Source: Phaeosaccion multiseriatum
Taxonomy: Eukaryota; Ochrophyta, other classes
Assembly: GCA_965112735.1 (NCBI GenBank)
Contig: OZ218958.1
Coordinates: 1,240,001 to 1,304,000 of the forward strand
Length of the DNA stretch: 64,000 bases
Direction of reading: 5' to 3'
The notes under the pieces were generated by a model that searched no databases, was not told where the DNA came from, and saw only the letters and a program-made list of their open reading frames with translations. The first letter of the stretch is position 1. Each line of letters starts with the position of its first letter. Shown here piece by piece: positions 1 through 10,257 of the stretch. The position numbers and the translations under genes were made by a program.

Positions 1-1089
1 TTCATGACTCAGATGAGCTCAGCACAGCCATTTGCGTAGATGTCAAGCACAGATGTCTAGCACAGCTGTCTAGCACAGTGACAAGAAGTGACACACCAGT
101 AACACACCAGTGACACGGCAGTGCCTCAGGTCCATAGAGCACATGAGATACAATACAAGATCAGGGCCGTGTACGCATTCCTATCCGTGTACATATATAT
201 ATATACATATACAAACATGTTTGTATGTCCCCAACAATACAAGCGGGACCGAGCGACGAAACAAAGGGTCCCGTTCGGCTTCTATAGTAAATCGTACCGT
301 AACAGGGACCCAAACAGAGACGGAGTCATCCTACGTCATCCTACGTCATCATGTGTCATCATGTGTCCCCTCCAACCCCCCACCCCAAAACGAGGGCCAT
401 GAGCGACATCAGCAGCCTGCCTGTACATGCGTACAGTGCTTCCGTGCTCTCTCACTCTCTCACTCTCTCACTCCCCTGGGTATGGCTTGCATCACCTGTC
501 CCTCCCTGCTCTTCGAAACGAAGAGAGCGCGTCTCGAGAATATTCGAACATGTGTGCATGAGCTTTTGCTGCCTTCCTTTCCTTCCTCCCCCCCCCCCCT
601 TGCCCTGCTCTGCTGGCCCGTGCTAGTCCCTTCACAGGGCACCTCCACCTCCACACCTCCTCGAAAAACACCACCACCACCAACAGCACCACTACTACCA
701 TCAACACCAGCACCAGCACCAGCAGTAGCAGCAGCAGCAGTAGCAGCAGCAGCGAGAGAGCAGCAGCAGTAGCAGCAGTAGCAGCAGCAGTAGCAGCAGC
801 AGAGGGAGGAGGAGGACAGTAAACCCGCCGCCGGCCACGTGGGGAGTATCACAGCACAACACAACACAGCGCAGCAGGCAGTCCAGCATCGGAACCACCT
901 GATGTGGACTCTCTCTCTCTCGCACTCATCACCTCACATGGCTTCTCTCTCTCTCCACTCTCTCTATATGTCTCTCTCTCTTCTCTCTCTCTCTCTCCAT
1001 CTCTCATTCTCTCCCTCTCCCTCTCTCTCCCTCTCCCTCGTCTCTCTTTTGTCTCAGTCTCTTTCTGTCCCTTTCTATCTCGGCGCTCC
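1..1089. other. 3' flank of the CBS-domain gene, no gene seen
   Basis: Contains a short AT-rich stretch near 190-220, (CAG/CAC)n codon-like tracts at 660-810 and long CT-rich tracts at 905-1080. Open frames here are repetitive translations (poly-Ser, poly-Leu) with no recognisable domain. I see no supported gene. Confidence 0.5.
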
Positions 1090-2163
1090 TCACGTGTGCT
1101 CGTAGAAGCCTCCCTTGCCAAGCTGCGGAAGGATGCGTCACACACGAGAGGGAGAGGGCAGAGGAGGACAGGGGAGGGTAGGGGATGGCAGTGGATGGCA
1201 GAGGATGGCAGGGGATGGCAGGGGAGGGCAGGGGAGGGCAGGGGATGGCAGGGGATGGCAGGTGGAGGGCAGGGGATGGCAGGGGATGGCAGGGGGATGG
1301 CAGGGGATGGCAGGGGATGGCAGGGGGATGGGAGGGGAGGGCAGGGGGAGGGCAGGGGAAGGGCAGGGGAAGGGCAGGGGGTGGACTGTCAAGGTACACT
1401 TTCTACACACATACACATACACATACACGAACACATCGATCCATTGACATACTACACACACCCATTGACAAAGTCGTACTGCACACACTCGTTCACATGA
1501 CGCACCTTGAAGTCCTGGAGCTTCTTCATCATCTCGTCCTTCTCCCTCAGCACCTCCTTTGTCAGATCCTATTGCCAGGCGAGTAGCACACGGGGGGGGG
1601 GGGGGGGGGGTTGAGTTTCAGCTTCCGTTTGTTAGAGGGATAGATATTTGGTTAAGGTCTCATGGAGTGAGCTGAATGGAACTGTTAGACCCTACCTACA
1701 TACCACAATGCCAAGGATTTAGTCATGGACGCTCCGCTCATCCTTTCCTCTCTCCCCTCTCTCCTCCTCCCTCTCCCTCGCCCTCTCCCTCTCTAATCCT
1801 CCCTGCCTCCCTCTACCCTTCTCTCTCTCTTCCTTCTCCTTCTCCCTTCCGTTTCGCCCCTTCTGTTCCTCCTTCCCTCCCTCCCTCCCTCCTGTCCTGT
1901 CCTTCTCCTCTCTCACTTTGATGGACATCATTCCGACAACGTCACCGGACTCGTCATCCACCACTGGCACTGCAGCGCGACGGGGGGGGAGGGGCACACG
2001 CACACATACATACATACATACATGGATACAGAGAGGGGGGGGGGTGAGAGCGAGTGATAGAAGCGATATATATATACATATACATCTACATAGAGAAAGA
2101 GGGGGAGAAGAGGAGAGAGAGATAAAAATTTAGAGACAACGAGAGCGTGAGACAAGGAGAGAG

Positions 2164-2211
<48 letters not shown>

Positions 2212-3600
2212 ACTGATTGGTATGGTATGCTCCTCCCCAGGCCAGCGACAACGACTTAATGTACTACGAAGTAGTCTGTACTCACAGTGTCTGATGTCCC
2301 TGCCCAACATTTTCTGCATGCAAGTGTGGACGCTGTCAGTTCGTTTGGCCACGACCAGGTTTGTGCCCTGATGAAAGGAGGGAGGGAGGAAGGGAGGGAG
2401 CCAGGGGCATATAGGTTTAAAAGAAAGACATCGGGCAGAGAGAGAGAGAAACAGTGAGAAAGACAGATAGAAAGACAGAGAGAGGTAGAAGAGAGAGAGG
2501 GCGAGATAGAGGGAGAAGAGAGACAGGGAGGGAGAGAGAGGGGGAGAAGAGAGAGAGAGACGGGTATTGCAAAAGGCTATCCTGCAAACCCTCCTTCTGG
2601 TCTACAAACTGAAACTGAACCCCCCCCTAGTCAGTAAGCTAGATGGTGGCATCCATGTACCGGGCTATCTTCATCCTCTTCCCCCTATGTCCTTCTCCTT
2701 CTCCTCCTCCTCCTCCTCCTCCTCCTCCTCCTCCTCCTCCTCCCTCTCCTAATCCTCCCTCTGTTCCTCACCATTGTGGCAATCTCCTTGACTTTCGTGG
2801 TTTGGCTTTGTTTGCCGAGTAACGCCACCTTACACACGTAGTCTCTGTGCAGGGGGATGGCAGTGGGTGGGATGGGAAGCACAGTAGGGGGACGGCAGTG
2901 GAGGGGCGGAGGGTCCAGCTGAGGAGGAGAAGACAAGTACGGAATGCCATGCTGGAGACAGCAACACGACAAGAAGACACACATTGACAGCAGGGTAGGG
3001 CATGCGGCCCATGCATACCTTGCCCCTCTTCACTCCCTCCCTCCCCTCCCCTCCCTCCCCTCCCTCTCTCTGTATCACCAACACACCCACCTCTCGCTGA
3101 TAATGCCAATGAGATTCCCTGTGTTGTCTGTGACCATGAGGGCTCCAATGTTGAAGGCGGCGAAGCGCTGCACCGCCTCGAAGACGGTGGCGTCCTGGTC
3201 TACCTTGAAGTCAATCTAGTCGGACATACAGCAGTTGGTGATACAAGTAGAGTAAGCACCAGTGCTTGGTGATACAGCAGCAGTGGCACAATAGAGAAGA
3301 GAAAGCGGTGCAGGAAAGAGTGGTGTTCGTGCTCACTCCCGCAATCACGCACTCCCTCACTCACTCACCTCCTCCCCCAACCCCTCTCTCCCTCCCTCCC
3401 TCCCTCCCTCCCTCCCCCACCCCTCTGTATCACCAACACACTCACCTCGTAGTAGCACGACTTCTTCAGGGCATCCCTCGCCGTGGATGAAGACGCCAGG
3501 GACATCCCTGGGGTGGAGGCGCTCGTGCTGAGAGGACGGGTCCGGGCTGCGAGGCGTGCATGCAGGCAGTGCAGAGCGGGGAGGAGTGGGGGAGGAGGAG
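1090..3600 (-). CDS. CBSX3: CBSX3-like protein with a tandem CBS-domain pair (5' end unresolved)
   Basis: Seven exons on the minus strand: 3446 to about 3600, 3091-3215, 2772-2844, 2286-2367, 1917-1969, 1506-1568 and 1090-1122 (TGA at 1090-1092). All internal joins have GT-AG ends and keep phase. The product reads as one Bateman module: first CBS domain with VFEAVQRFAAFNIGALMV and LIGIISERDYVCKV, then TKVKEIATM, then a second CBS domain with IRHLPVVDDESGDVVGMM. The order and the RDY and KV-IMT-like linker match plant CBSX3, a mitochondrial regulator of thioredoxin-o; CBS pairs bind adenylates. The first exon reads RPLSTSASTPGMSLASS, which looks like a mitochondrial presequence, but no clear initiator was found; an ATG at 3505 or an additional upstream exon is possible. 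Three of the introns carry the dispersed TTGGTGATAC motif. Confidence 0.88.
1140..1385. repeat. Minisatellite with GGGGATGGCA-type units
   Basis: About 24 copies of a 10-bp unit, GGGGATGGCA or GGGGAGGGCA with small length variants, lie in the last intron of the CBS-domain gene. The same GGATGGCA core recurs in introns of three other genes in the window (20500-20590, 24785-25255 and 27565-28075). Confidence 0.9.
2166..2209. repeat. (GT)n microsatellite in an intron
   Basis: About 22 uninterrupted GT dinucleotides inside the intron between the 2286-2367 and 1917-1969 exons of the CBS-domain gene. Confidence 0.95.
3216..3445 (-). repeat. Introner-like intron with short inverted repeats near both ends
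   Basis: Read on the gene strand, this intron begins GTGAGTGTGTTGGTGATAC and ends with GTATCACCAACTGCTG a few bases before its acceptor TAG. TTGGTGATAC near the donor and GTATCACCAA near the acceptor are exact inverted copies. The donor-side block followed by a GGGA-rich tract recurs in the next intron (donor at 3090) and in intron 8 of the CFAP161 gene (donor at 33973). The acceptor-side block recurs at the 3' end of an intron of the asparaginyl-tRNA synthetase gene (41880-41889). Calling it an introner is inference. Confidence 0.55.
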
Positions 3601-3649
3601 GAGGAGGAGGAGGAGGTAGTGATGTTGGAGAGTAGGAGAGGTGATGAGG

Positions 3650-3789
3650 GTTCCGCTTTCAGAGTAGAATGCGTCACGTACTTTACGTATGGACCACTTG
3701 TGCACAACATGTTGTATTCCTACCAGCCCCTTCTCACGTCACCTTCAAGAAAACATCCTACGGCTGCAGCTACCACTAGTTCTCTCCCT

Positions 3790-3822
<33 letters not shown>

Positions 3823-4859
3823 CTCCCTACATCAGCAGCGTATTGCACAGCAGTACCTGCGGCGCCAATGGCCTCTCCCTGTGTGGCTGCTGGTGCTGAT
3901 GCTGCTGCTGTTGGCCTTGCTGAGCGAAGACAACCATGCCTCGCCACCGTCGCACACGACCGCCTGTGCGTGTGGAGAGCGAGGGAGAGCAGCAGCAGGT
4001 GGTCGAGAGGGGAATGGAGGAAAGGGAGTAAGCATGGACGTGAGGTGGTGCGAGTGGAGTGGCAGTAGCAGAAAGGGGGGGGGGGGGGACCAAGAGATTG
4101 GCAAAGTGGAATTGAGAAGGACCAGACAAGCGAAGGAAAGCATGCCAGCCCTTCCATGAGTGAGTTTTTACCTCCCTGGGAAGCGGGGGTGGGTGGGGAG
4201 GTAGGCTGTCGGGTTCTAGCGAGAGCGTGAAGATCTCATTTCAATGAACAAACCCCTCGACCCTTCATGGTTTCATCTCGAAAGGAATTGCCCCCTCGAT
4301 CTAGTCGCACCAGGGCTTCGGCTCAGACTGCTCTCAGTCATTCGCCAAGCTCTCCTAGGCCCCAATGATCCTCCCTGGCTACTGCTAATGCTCTGTTGAT
4401 CGCATTGCTCTGTTGATGAGGAGAGGTTTTATGATTGCATTCTCCCCTTCAAATTCCACGATACTCCCTTCAAACGGCCCAGCCCTTCGCTTCTGTCTCT
4501 CACCTCACGGTAGCGAACATCGTCCAAACGCGTTATAGTTTGTAGAGCGACGTCTTGCTGTCTCGGCGTCTTATACAAGGTTGAAAACAAGAATGGGGTG
4601 CATCAACTTAAAGTCATATTCACAGTCCACGTGTTGCCCTGATTGAAGGAGGGGGGTTTCTCCCTTCCCCTCTCTTCCTCTCTCTCTCTGTGTGTGTGTG
4701 TCTGTCTGCCTGTCTGGCTCTCTCTCTGTATGTGCATATTACTCTATTATAACTATGTTTGTGATCATTCCTCGCACGAGCCCAGCTCCCCAAAAGTGTA
4801 TAGGAAACAAGCGCTCACTCCAACAGCAGCACAGCAGCCCCCCGCCAGCCACGAGGCAG
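3650..4859. other. Spacer between the CBS-domain gene and the P450 gene
   Basis: May hold the missing first exon or 5' UTR of the CBS-domain gene and the 3' UTR of the P450. A (TC)n tract lies at 3790-3825, a G tract at 4075-4088, and (TC)n with (TG)n at 4670-4735. Several overlapping open frames exist at 3690-4160 on both strands, but none has a recognisable domain. The stretch 4165-4640 is of ordinary complexity with no gene that I can support. Confidence 0.4.
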
Positions 4860-7811
4860 CTAAGAGTCATCTTGTTCGATCCACGGACTGAGCCGGAGCC
4901 GAAGCCCACCAGACGGCAGCACCGTAAATCCTGCCGCCATCTCCTTCTTCTGCCCCCCCCCTGCCCCTCCCTCCCCATCGCCCTCACCATCCCCATCACC
5001 ATCACCGTCGTTGTCGTCACAGAGCCGCACATCGAAGCTGCGAATCAGTCGTGCCAGGAGTACACGTAGGGAGACAGCCGCAAAGGGCTGGCCCAGGCAG
5101 CTGCGGGGCCCCAAAGCGAAGGGGAGGAAAGCCCCACCTCGTATCCCTGCGTCCTCCTCCTCCTCCTCCTCCTCCTCCTCCTCCTCCTCCTCCTCCTCCT
5201 CCTCCTCCTGCTGCTGCTGCTGCTGCTTCTCCTCCACCACCACTCTTGCTCCCTCATGAGGACTCTCCTTGAGACCGACTGCGGCGCTGCTCCCACTCAC
5301 CCTCCAGCTGCTACTACTACTGCTGCGACTGCTGCTACCACCACCACCGCTGCTCGAATCCCTCTGCCTTCGATTGGCATTGGCCGTCATCCATCGCTCC
5401 GGTCGGAAGGCTTCCGGGTCCTTCCAGTAGCGCGGGTGGTGGTGCAGGGCATAAATCCACACACAAGCGAACGCCCCCTTGGGCAGCAGCACTGGCGGTA
5501 GTAGCTCCGGCTGCGGAGAGGATGATGATGAGGAGGAGGAGGAGGAGGGGCAGTCGCCACCCTCGCCCCCCCTCCCACTGTTCTCACCCTTGCCGCCTCC
5601 TTCCTGCCCCCCGCTGCTGAAGTCGCGATGACCCCCGCCAGCAGCTCCCCTGCCACCCCTCTTGACGAAAACGTCCTTCTCGAGCTTGCGCACCACAAAG
5701 GGGGCAACAGGGAAGAGCCGCTGTGCCTCCTTAATCACGGCATCCACCAGAGGCATGTCCGACAAATGCCTCTGCAGCACAGGGCCATACTTCCTGCACC
5801 CTCCTTCCCCTCCTCCTCCTCCTCCTCCTCCTCCTCCTCCTCCTCCTCTTCCTCCTCCTCCTCCTCCTCCTCCTCCTCCTCCTCCTCCTCCTCCTCCTCC
5901 TTCTCCTCCTCCTCCCTCCGCCTCGACGGTGACACGCCCAATCTCGCTCCTCAGCGCCAGCAGGACCCCCCGATGGCGCTTCTGCCCCAGCAGGTAGAGC
6001 GTCCAGCTAAGAGTCGCCGCAGAGGTGTCCTGCCCGGCAAAGAGCAAGGTCACGCTCTCATCCAGCATGGCAGTATTCCCCCGTTGTTGGTGGGGGCAGG
6101 AGGAGGAGGAGGAGGAGGAGGAGGAGGAGGAGGAGGAGGAGGAGGAGGAGGAGGCCACACCCTCACCCCCACTACTCCTACTCGTGTGACTCTCCCTCCT
6201 CAGCAGCTCTGCAAAGGGTGTCGACGGCTGCCGCTGGCCCTCGTCTCCCCCTTGCCGCAGCTTCGTCGCACTTCCACTGCCTCCTCTCTCCTCGCCCCCC
6301 TCGGTATCCTCAAGGTCATTCTCGCCTCTTCCACATGTACTTGCCCGCGTCGCTCTCGCGGTCTTCATCGTCCCCCGATGTCCTCCCCAAGGGGTGGAGG
6401 GCAGAGGAGCAGGTGCGTACTCTCTGGTGGCCTCAATGGTGAGCTGCGCAAACCTCCGAATGGGCTTCATGGCATCCTGCTCCTTGCTGGATAGACTCGA
6501 AAGGCCTCTGTACAGCCAGCCCCAAAGGAACATCCATACGCTGCGTGACTTGGCAAGCACCACCATTCGAATGTCCGTAACGGCGGACAGATAGGAGGGC
6601 ATGAGCGCCGCTTGCTCCTCGGATTCGCGCACCTGCGCACCCGTGAGGAAGCGGTGCACAATCTCCAGCGTATGGCACTGCAATAGCCGCACGGCGTCCA
6701 CGTCTACTCCTCCCTCCCCCTCCACTCTCTCTTGCTCCTCTCTCCTCTCGCCCCCTCGCTGCTGCTCCTCCCACTGATACAGGCCCTCCTCACCACCTTC
6801 CTCCTTCGCCGCCGACTCCTGCCGTCTTCTTCGCCTCCTCCCCGCTCGCGGACTCCTTTGTGTGCTCTCATTCACTCCTCCTCCTCCTGCTCCTGCTCCT
6901 GTTTCCCCCGTTCCGCGCCTCGCCGCCCTTGCCCGCCTCGCCACCTCCTCCTCCAGACGGTCCGCCTCGTCGTTCACAAGTCGGTCTAGCCCTTCCAGGC
7001 GACCGCCCTTGAACAGCGCGTGATTCACGGACTTCCTCTTCCGTTGCCACTCAACGCCATCCGCGGTAAACACGCCGTGCCCGCAGAACTCCCGAAAGTG
7101 GTTGTAGGCCGGGCTCTTGGTGGACACGCCCAAGACAGCGGCCGCGGCAGCAGGGTCGGCTACATGCAACACAGGCTGTGACCCGTACACGGTACCGTAC
7201 ATGCCCCGCGGCCCTCCCAGCTTGTGCATGCGAGGCAACACGCGTCGCAGGCTCCCTCCTCGCTGCTTGGTGGGGTCGAGGGCCGAGAACTTAGGCCGCC
7301 AGAGCACGACGGGTACTCCTGCCCTCCAGCGGAGAATGTACCATGCCCTCACGGCTTGCCCCACAAAGAGGAGGACCAAGAGGCCAAGCAAGACAAGGCC
7401 GAGCACGAGGCTGGTCTTGGCCACTGCCCACCCCTGTTGCCCCTGCCCTTGCGCATCGCGGCTGCAGGCACGGGCGAGGGTCGAGAGAAGACCTCCTTGC
7501 ACCGCACAGCCTCCTCCTGCTCCTCCTCCTCCTGCTGTTCCTGCTGCTGCTGCTGTCATGCCGTCTACAAGGCTCACATTGCCTCCAAAGAGGAGCGTTT
7601 TGGGTGTGGATTCATGGTCTGCACATGCGCCCGCAGAGTCCCCAAGCGGCGACAGCGCATCTGCCACCCACTCCAACACACCACGGTAGCAACCATTCAT
7701 AGAGCGACCCCTTGTGCGAGCTGTGGTTGCCGTGACTCGAGAGCATGTGAAAATTAAAGTCATCGAGTCCTGACACCACCCAGTGCAACCACGATTTTCT
7801 TTCTCTTTCAT
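4860..7811 (-). CDS. Cytochrome P450 with large low-complexity inserts
   Basis: One uninterrupted frame of 983 codons. Diagnostic P450 features are present in order: a membrane anchor at about residues 132-157 (LVLGLVLLGLLVLLFV); helix-C WQRKR; I-helix AGQDTSAATLSW near 594; K-helix EAQR near 697; a FRPERW motif; and the heme loop FALGPRSCLGQ with the axial Cys at 905. These indicate a microsomal-type heme-thiolate monooxygenase using a reductase partner. The I-helix and PERW region resemble the CYP4/CYP86 group more than others, but substrate cannot be told. It is about twice the usual 500 residues because of poly-Ser, poly-Gly, poly-Glu and poly-Gln tracts at loop positions between the core motifs. 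The first ATG is at 7811; ATGs at 7700 and 7559 would still retain the anchor. No intron is needed, unlike most neighbours. Confidence 0.9.
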   Translation of the reverse strand: MKEKENRGCTGWCQDSMTLIFTCSRVTATTARTRGRSMNGCYRGVLEWVADALSPLGDSAGACADHESTPKTLLFGGNVSLVDGMTAAAAGTAGGGGAGGGCAVQGGLLSTLARACSRDAQGQGQQGWAVAKTSLVLGLVLLGLLVLLFVGQAVRAWYILRWRAGVPVVLWRPKFSALDPTKQRGGSLRRVLPRMHKLGGPRGMYGTVYGSQPVLHVADPAAAAAVLGVSTKSPAYNHFREFCGHGVFTADGVEWQRKRKSVNHALFKGGRLEGLDRLVNDEADRLEEEVARRARAARRGTGETGAGAGGGGVNESTQRSPRAGRRRRRRQESAAKEEGGEEGLYQWEEQQRGGERREEQERVEGEGGVDVDAVRLLQCHTLEIVHRFLTGAQVRESEEQAALMPSYLSAVTDIRMVVLAKSRSVWMFLWGWLYRGLSSLSSKEQDAMKPIRRFAQLTIEATREYAPAPLPSTPWGGHRGTMKTARATRASTCGRGENDLEDTEGGEERGGSGSATKLRQGGDEGQRQPSTPFAELLRRESHTSRSSGGEGVASSSSSSSSSSSSSSSSSSCPHQQRGNTAMLDESVTLLFAGQDTSAATLSWTLYLLGQKRHRGVLLALRSEIGRVTVEAEGGGGEGGGGGGGGGGGGGGGGGRGGGGGGGGGGGGGEGGCRKYGPVLQRHLSDMPLVDAVIKEAQRLFPVAPFVVRKLEKDVFVKRGGRGAAGGGHRDFSSGGQEGGGKGENSGRGGEGGDCPSSSSSSSSSSPQPELLPPVLLPKGAFACVWIYALHHHPRYWKDPEAFRPERWMTANANRRQRDSSSGGGGSSSRSSSSSSWRVSGSSAAVGLKESPHEGARVVVEEKQQQQQQEEEEEEEEEEEEEEEEEEDAGIRGGAFLPFALGPRSCLGQPFAAVSLRVLLARLIRSFDVRLCDDNDGDGDGDGEGDGEGGAGGGQKKEMAAGFTVLPSGGLRLRLSPWIEQDDS

Positions 7812-8813
7812 CGGCCAACTTTCAGCACTCCCCTTTTTCCTAGAGTAGTTTTACCCGATGTAAGATTACGTGGTGTGACCTTGATGGCCTTGCCCATCCA
7901 TCCAGCCCATCCACCCACTGCGAGACACTGTTCAACAAAGGAAGGGATGGGTGGACCTCTGGGATGGATGAAGGATGAGGGGATTCGATGCAAAAAGAAG
8001 GAGGAGGTTCAGAGGAGTCGAGGGATCGTGTGCCACCCAAGTCAAGAGGGGAAGGACAGCGAGGGGACGGACAGCGAGGGGACGGACAGGTTGTGGGGCG
8101 GCCAATTGTCTCGGGGGCTCATTGGCTCGAGCTCAGCAGAGAGGCACTGATTGATTCCAACCCTCACTCTTTCATCAAGAGGCAGAAGCAAGCCACGTAG
8201 GGGCAAGATCAGGACGAAGAACCCTGGTACTCTGGAAGAATTACTGTTTTGACATTCTTGAAGAGTTTTGTGGCCGGGCCCCACCACTCCCCTCTCGGCC
8301 GTGATGATAACATTATGTCTGCGTGTATGCCTGGAGGCGTACGTCGCCCTTCATGTACAAGTCAGAATCACTCGCTCGCTCCCTCGCTAGACCAAGCCAA
8401 CAGCAAGGGTCCCTCTCTCGTTTGCCTCAACTGGTCACACGGTGTGTGTCAAGGAGAGACGCAGCAGTTCAGAGGGGCAGGTATTCCCACGGATCCGGGT
8501 GCGCTGCGCACAGTCGTTTGTCTAAGCTACGCCCTTTCGCACTTCCCCAACAGTAGTACATAAACGACACTCCGCGCGCTTATTGTTCTGCCCGAACCAA
8601 TCAGCCTGGAAGGGGTGGCAGGGGGGCTGTGGGGTGTTCACGTCGGCCCCACAGACGGTCATCAGTCTATGGGGAGAGCCCATTCATCCACCTGGCCATA
8701 AGTCGCCTCGCCCGCCGTGCTGCACCTCTTCCTCCTCAACACGCCCACCCTGCACACCCTGCTGCCCGTGCTCCACGCTGGCAAGAGAATGAAATACACA
8801 ACGCTTCCCCAGC
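7812..8813. other. Spacer upstream of the P450 gene, no gene seen
   Basis: Mostly ordinary-complexity sequence holding the P450 promoter and the 3' UTR of the LLPH-like gene. A 15-bp direct repeat (GACAGCGAGGGGACG twice) lies at about 8056-8086. No tRNA, rRNA or supported ORF was found. Confidence 0.4.
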
Positions 8814-9356
8814 TCATTTGAAGAACACCCAGTCCCTCCTTCTGCTATTCTTCTTCTGCTTGCGTAGCTTGTCTTGGTACCTTCCAGACAGGTCCTTGGT
8901 CTCCTTCCCCTCCTTGAACAGACCATTGTTGAGAAACACGTCGTGGGACCCGGGCTTGGAGGCTGGTGCTGCGCCATCCACCTCCATCTCCTCCTCCTCC
9001 CCCTGCTTCTCCTCCTCGCTCTCCTCCCCCTCCTCCTCCTCCTCCTCCTCCTCAGACTCCTCCTCCGCTGGTTGCTGCACCAGAATCTGCTTCCTGAACT
9101 CGTTCTCGCCCACTTCGTTGGGGTTCGCGAACGCGAACTTCCACTTGGGGGCCTCCTTCACCACCGGGTTGGTCCGGCGCGACCGCCGCAGAAGCTTCTG
9201 GAGTTTCTCTGCCTGCGGTCCCGAGCGGAACTTGGCCGATTTGGACATAACGGCCAGCGCCTTGGCCTCCAGCTTGCGGGCGTGCGGGGCGCCCACCGTC
9301 TTTCGCAGCTCAGTCCTCGCTCGCTTCTTGCACTTGGCTCTAATACTCTTGGCCAT
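8814..9356 (-). CDS. LLPH: LLPH/YBL028C-like nucleolar protein
   Basis: Single-exon frame of 180 residues starting MAKSIRAKCKKRARTELRK, the conserved N-terminal signature of the LLPH / yeast YBL028C (DUF2423) family, which begins MAKS followed by a basic helix. Family members are small nuclear or nucleolar proteins associated with pre-60S ribosome biogenesis. The middle carries an acidic tract (about residues 97-125, poly-Glu) and the C-terminus is basic (GRYQDKLRKQKKNSRRRD). Overall the protein is highly charged with no membrane segment, consistent with a nucleolar role. The start is the first ATG of the frame and matches the family start exactly. Function is by family; nothing here shows more. 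Confidence 0.85.
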   Translation of the reverse strand: MAKSIRAKCKKRARTELRKTVGAPHARKLEAKALAVMSKSAKFRSGPQAEKLQKLLRRSRRTNPVVKEAPKWKFAFANPNEVGENEFRKQILVQQPAEEESEEEEEEEEGEESEEEKQGEEEEMEVDGAAPASKPGSHDVFLNNGLFKEGKETKDLSGRYQDKLRKQKKNSRRRDWVFFK

Positions 9357-10257
9357 GTTTGCCGCGAGGAACCCTCTGCCCTGGTCCCGGTGTCCCTGCG
9401 TTCACTCTTCTCTCTGCCCGTTCCTCACGTTGCAACAGTAGCAGCAAGAAGAGCACAGCACAGCACTTTGACCAGGAGAAGAAATGTGGGTAAAAAATCG
9501 AGGCCGCAGAAAAATGGACTTCCGAGCCGGGATTCTTGTGTATTTTCCTCTTTTCTTACCACCCCCCTCCTCCCCGCCCTCCTCTTCCTGTTTCCCAATA
9601 GCCTCACTTTTCCAACTTTCTAGTAAGCGCCACCTTCTTCATTAAATTAATTAATTCAGTAGGACCCGCAAGAAACTTCCATCTAAATAAAATAAAACGC
9701 CCGCCTGCCCGCCTCCTCCCTCTCATCTGTGTATCCCCCCCACAGATCGCAAGGTAGCGCCCCCCTACTCCTCCTCTTCCACCTCTCTATCTTCCACCCC
9801 TCTTCTTGCTGTCTCTCTTCCACCCCTCTTCTTGCTCTCTCTCTCTCCCGCCCCTCTTCCTGCCCTCTCTCTTCCACCCCTCTTCATGCTCTCTCTCTCT
9901 CTCTTCCACCCCTCTTCTTGCTCTCTCTCTCTCCCGCCCCTCTTCCCCTCCAGGACTCAAATCTGCTCCGGTGGTCCGATGCAGAAAAAAAAGTCCTCCC
10001 TCTCAGCGCCGGTCATGATGGACAGAGCACTGACTGACTCACTCGCTCACTCACCACTCTTCACTCCCTCACTCACTCACTCTTGCATGAAAGCAAAAGC
10101 AAGGCAGTCAACGCCTCAATATCTCCTTTGCCACTTCGTTCCGCTCGCCAGAGGCCCGAAAGCCCGCCCGCGAGCCCACCCCTCCACCTCCTCCTCCTCC
10201 TCTTCCTCCTCCTCCTCCTCCTCCTCCTCCACGTCTTCCTGCCCCCGCTCCTGCTCC
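9357..10257. other. Spacer between LLPH-like and E2 genes, with a CT-rich minisatellite
   Basis: Holds the LLPH promoter and the E2 3' UTR. An AT-rich patch (TTAATTAATTAATT) is at 9642-9656. At 9776-9952 a pyrimidine minisatellite repeats about five times with a CTTCCACCCCTCTTC core. A TCC tract lies at 10188-10230. No gene seen. Confidence 0.45.
9776..9952. repeat. Pyrimidine minisatellite, CTTCCACCCCTCTTC core
   Basis: Roughly five copies of a 25-40 bp unit alternating CTTCCACCCCTCTTCTTG with CTCTCTCTCTCCCGCCCCTC variants. Confidence 0.85.

Noticed and set aside
5735-5941. Separate small poly-Glu, poly-Pro and poly-Ser ORFs over the P450 repeats
   Set aside because: They are other-frame or opposite-strand readings of TCC/GGA runs inside the P450 frame, with no independent support.
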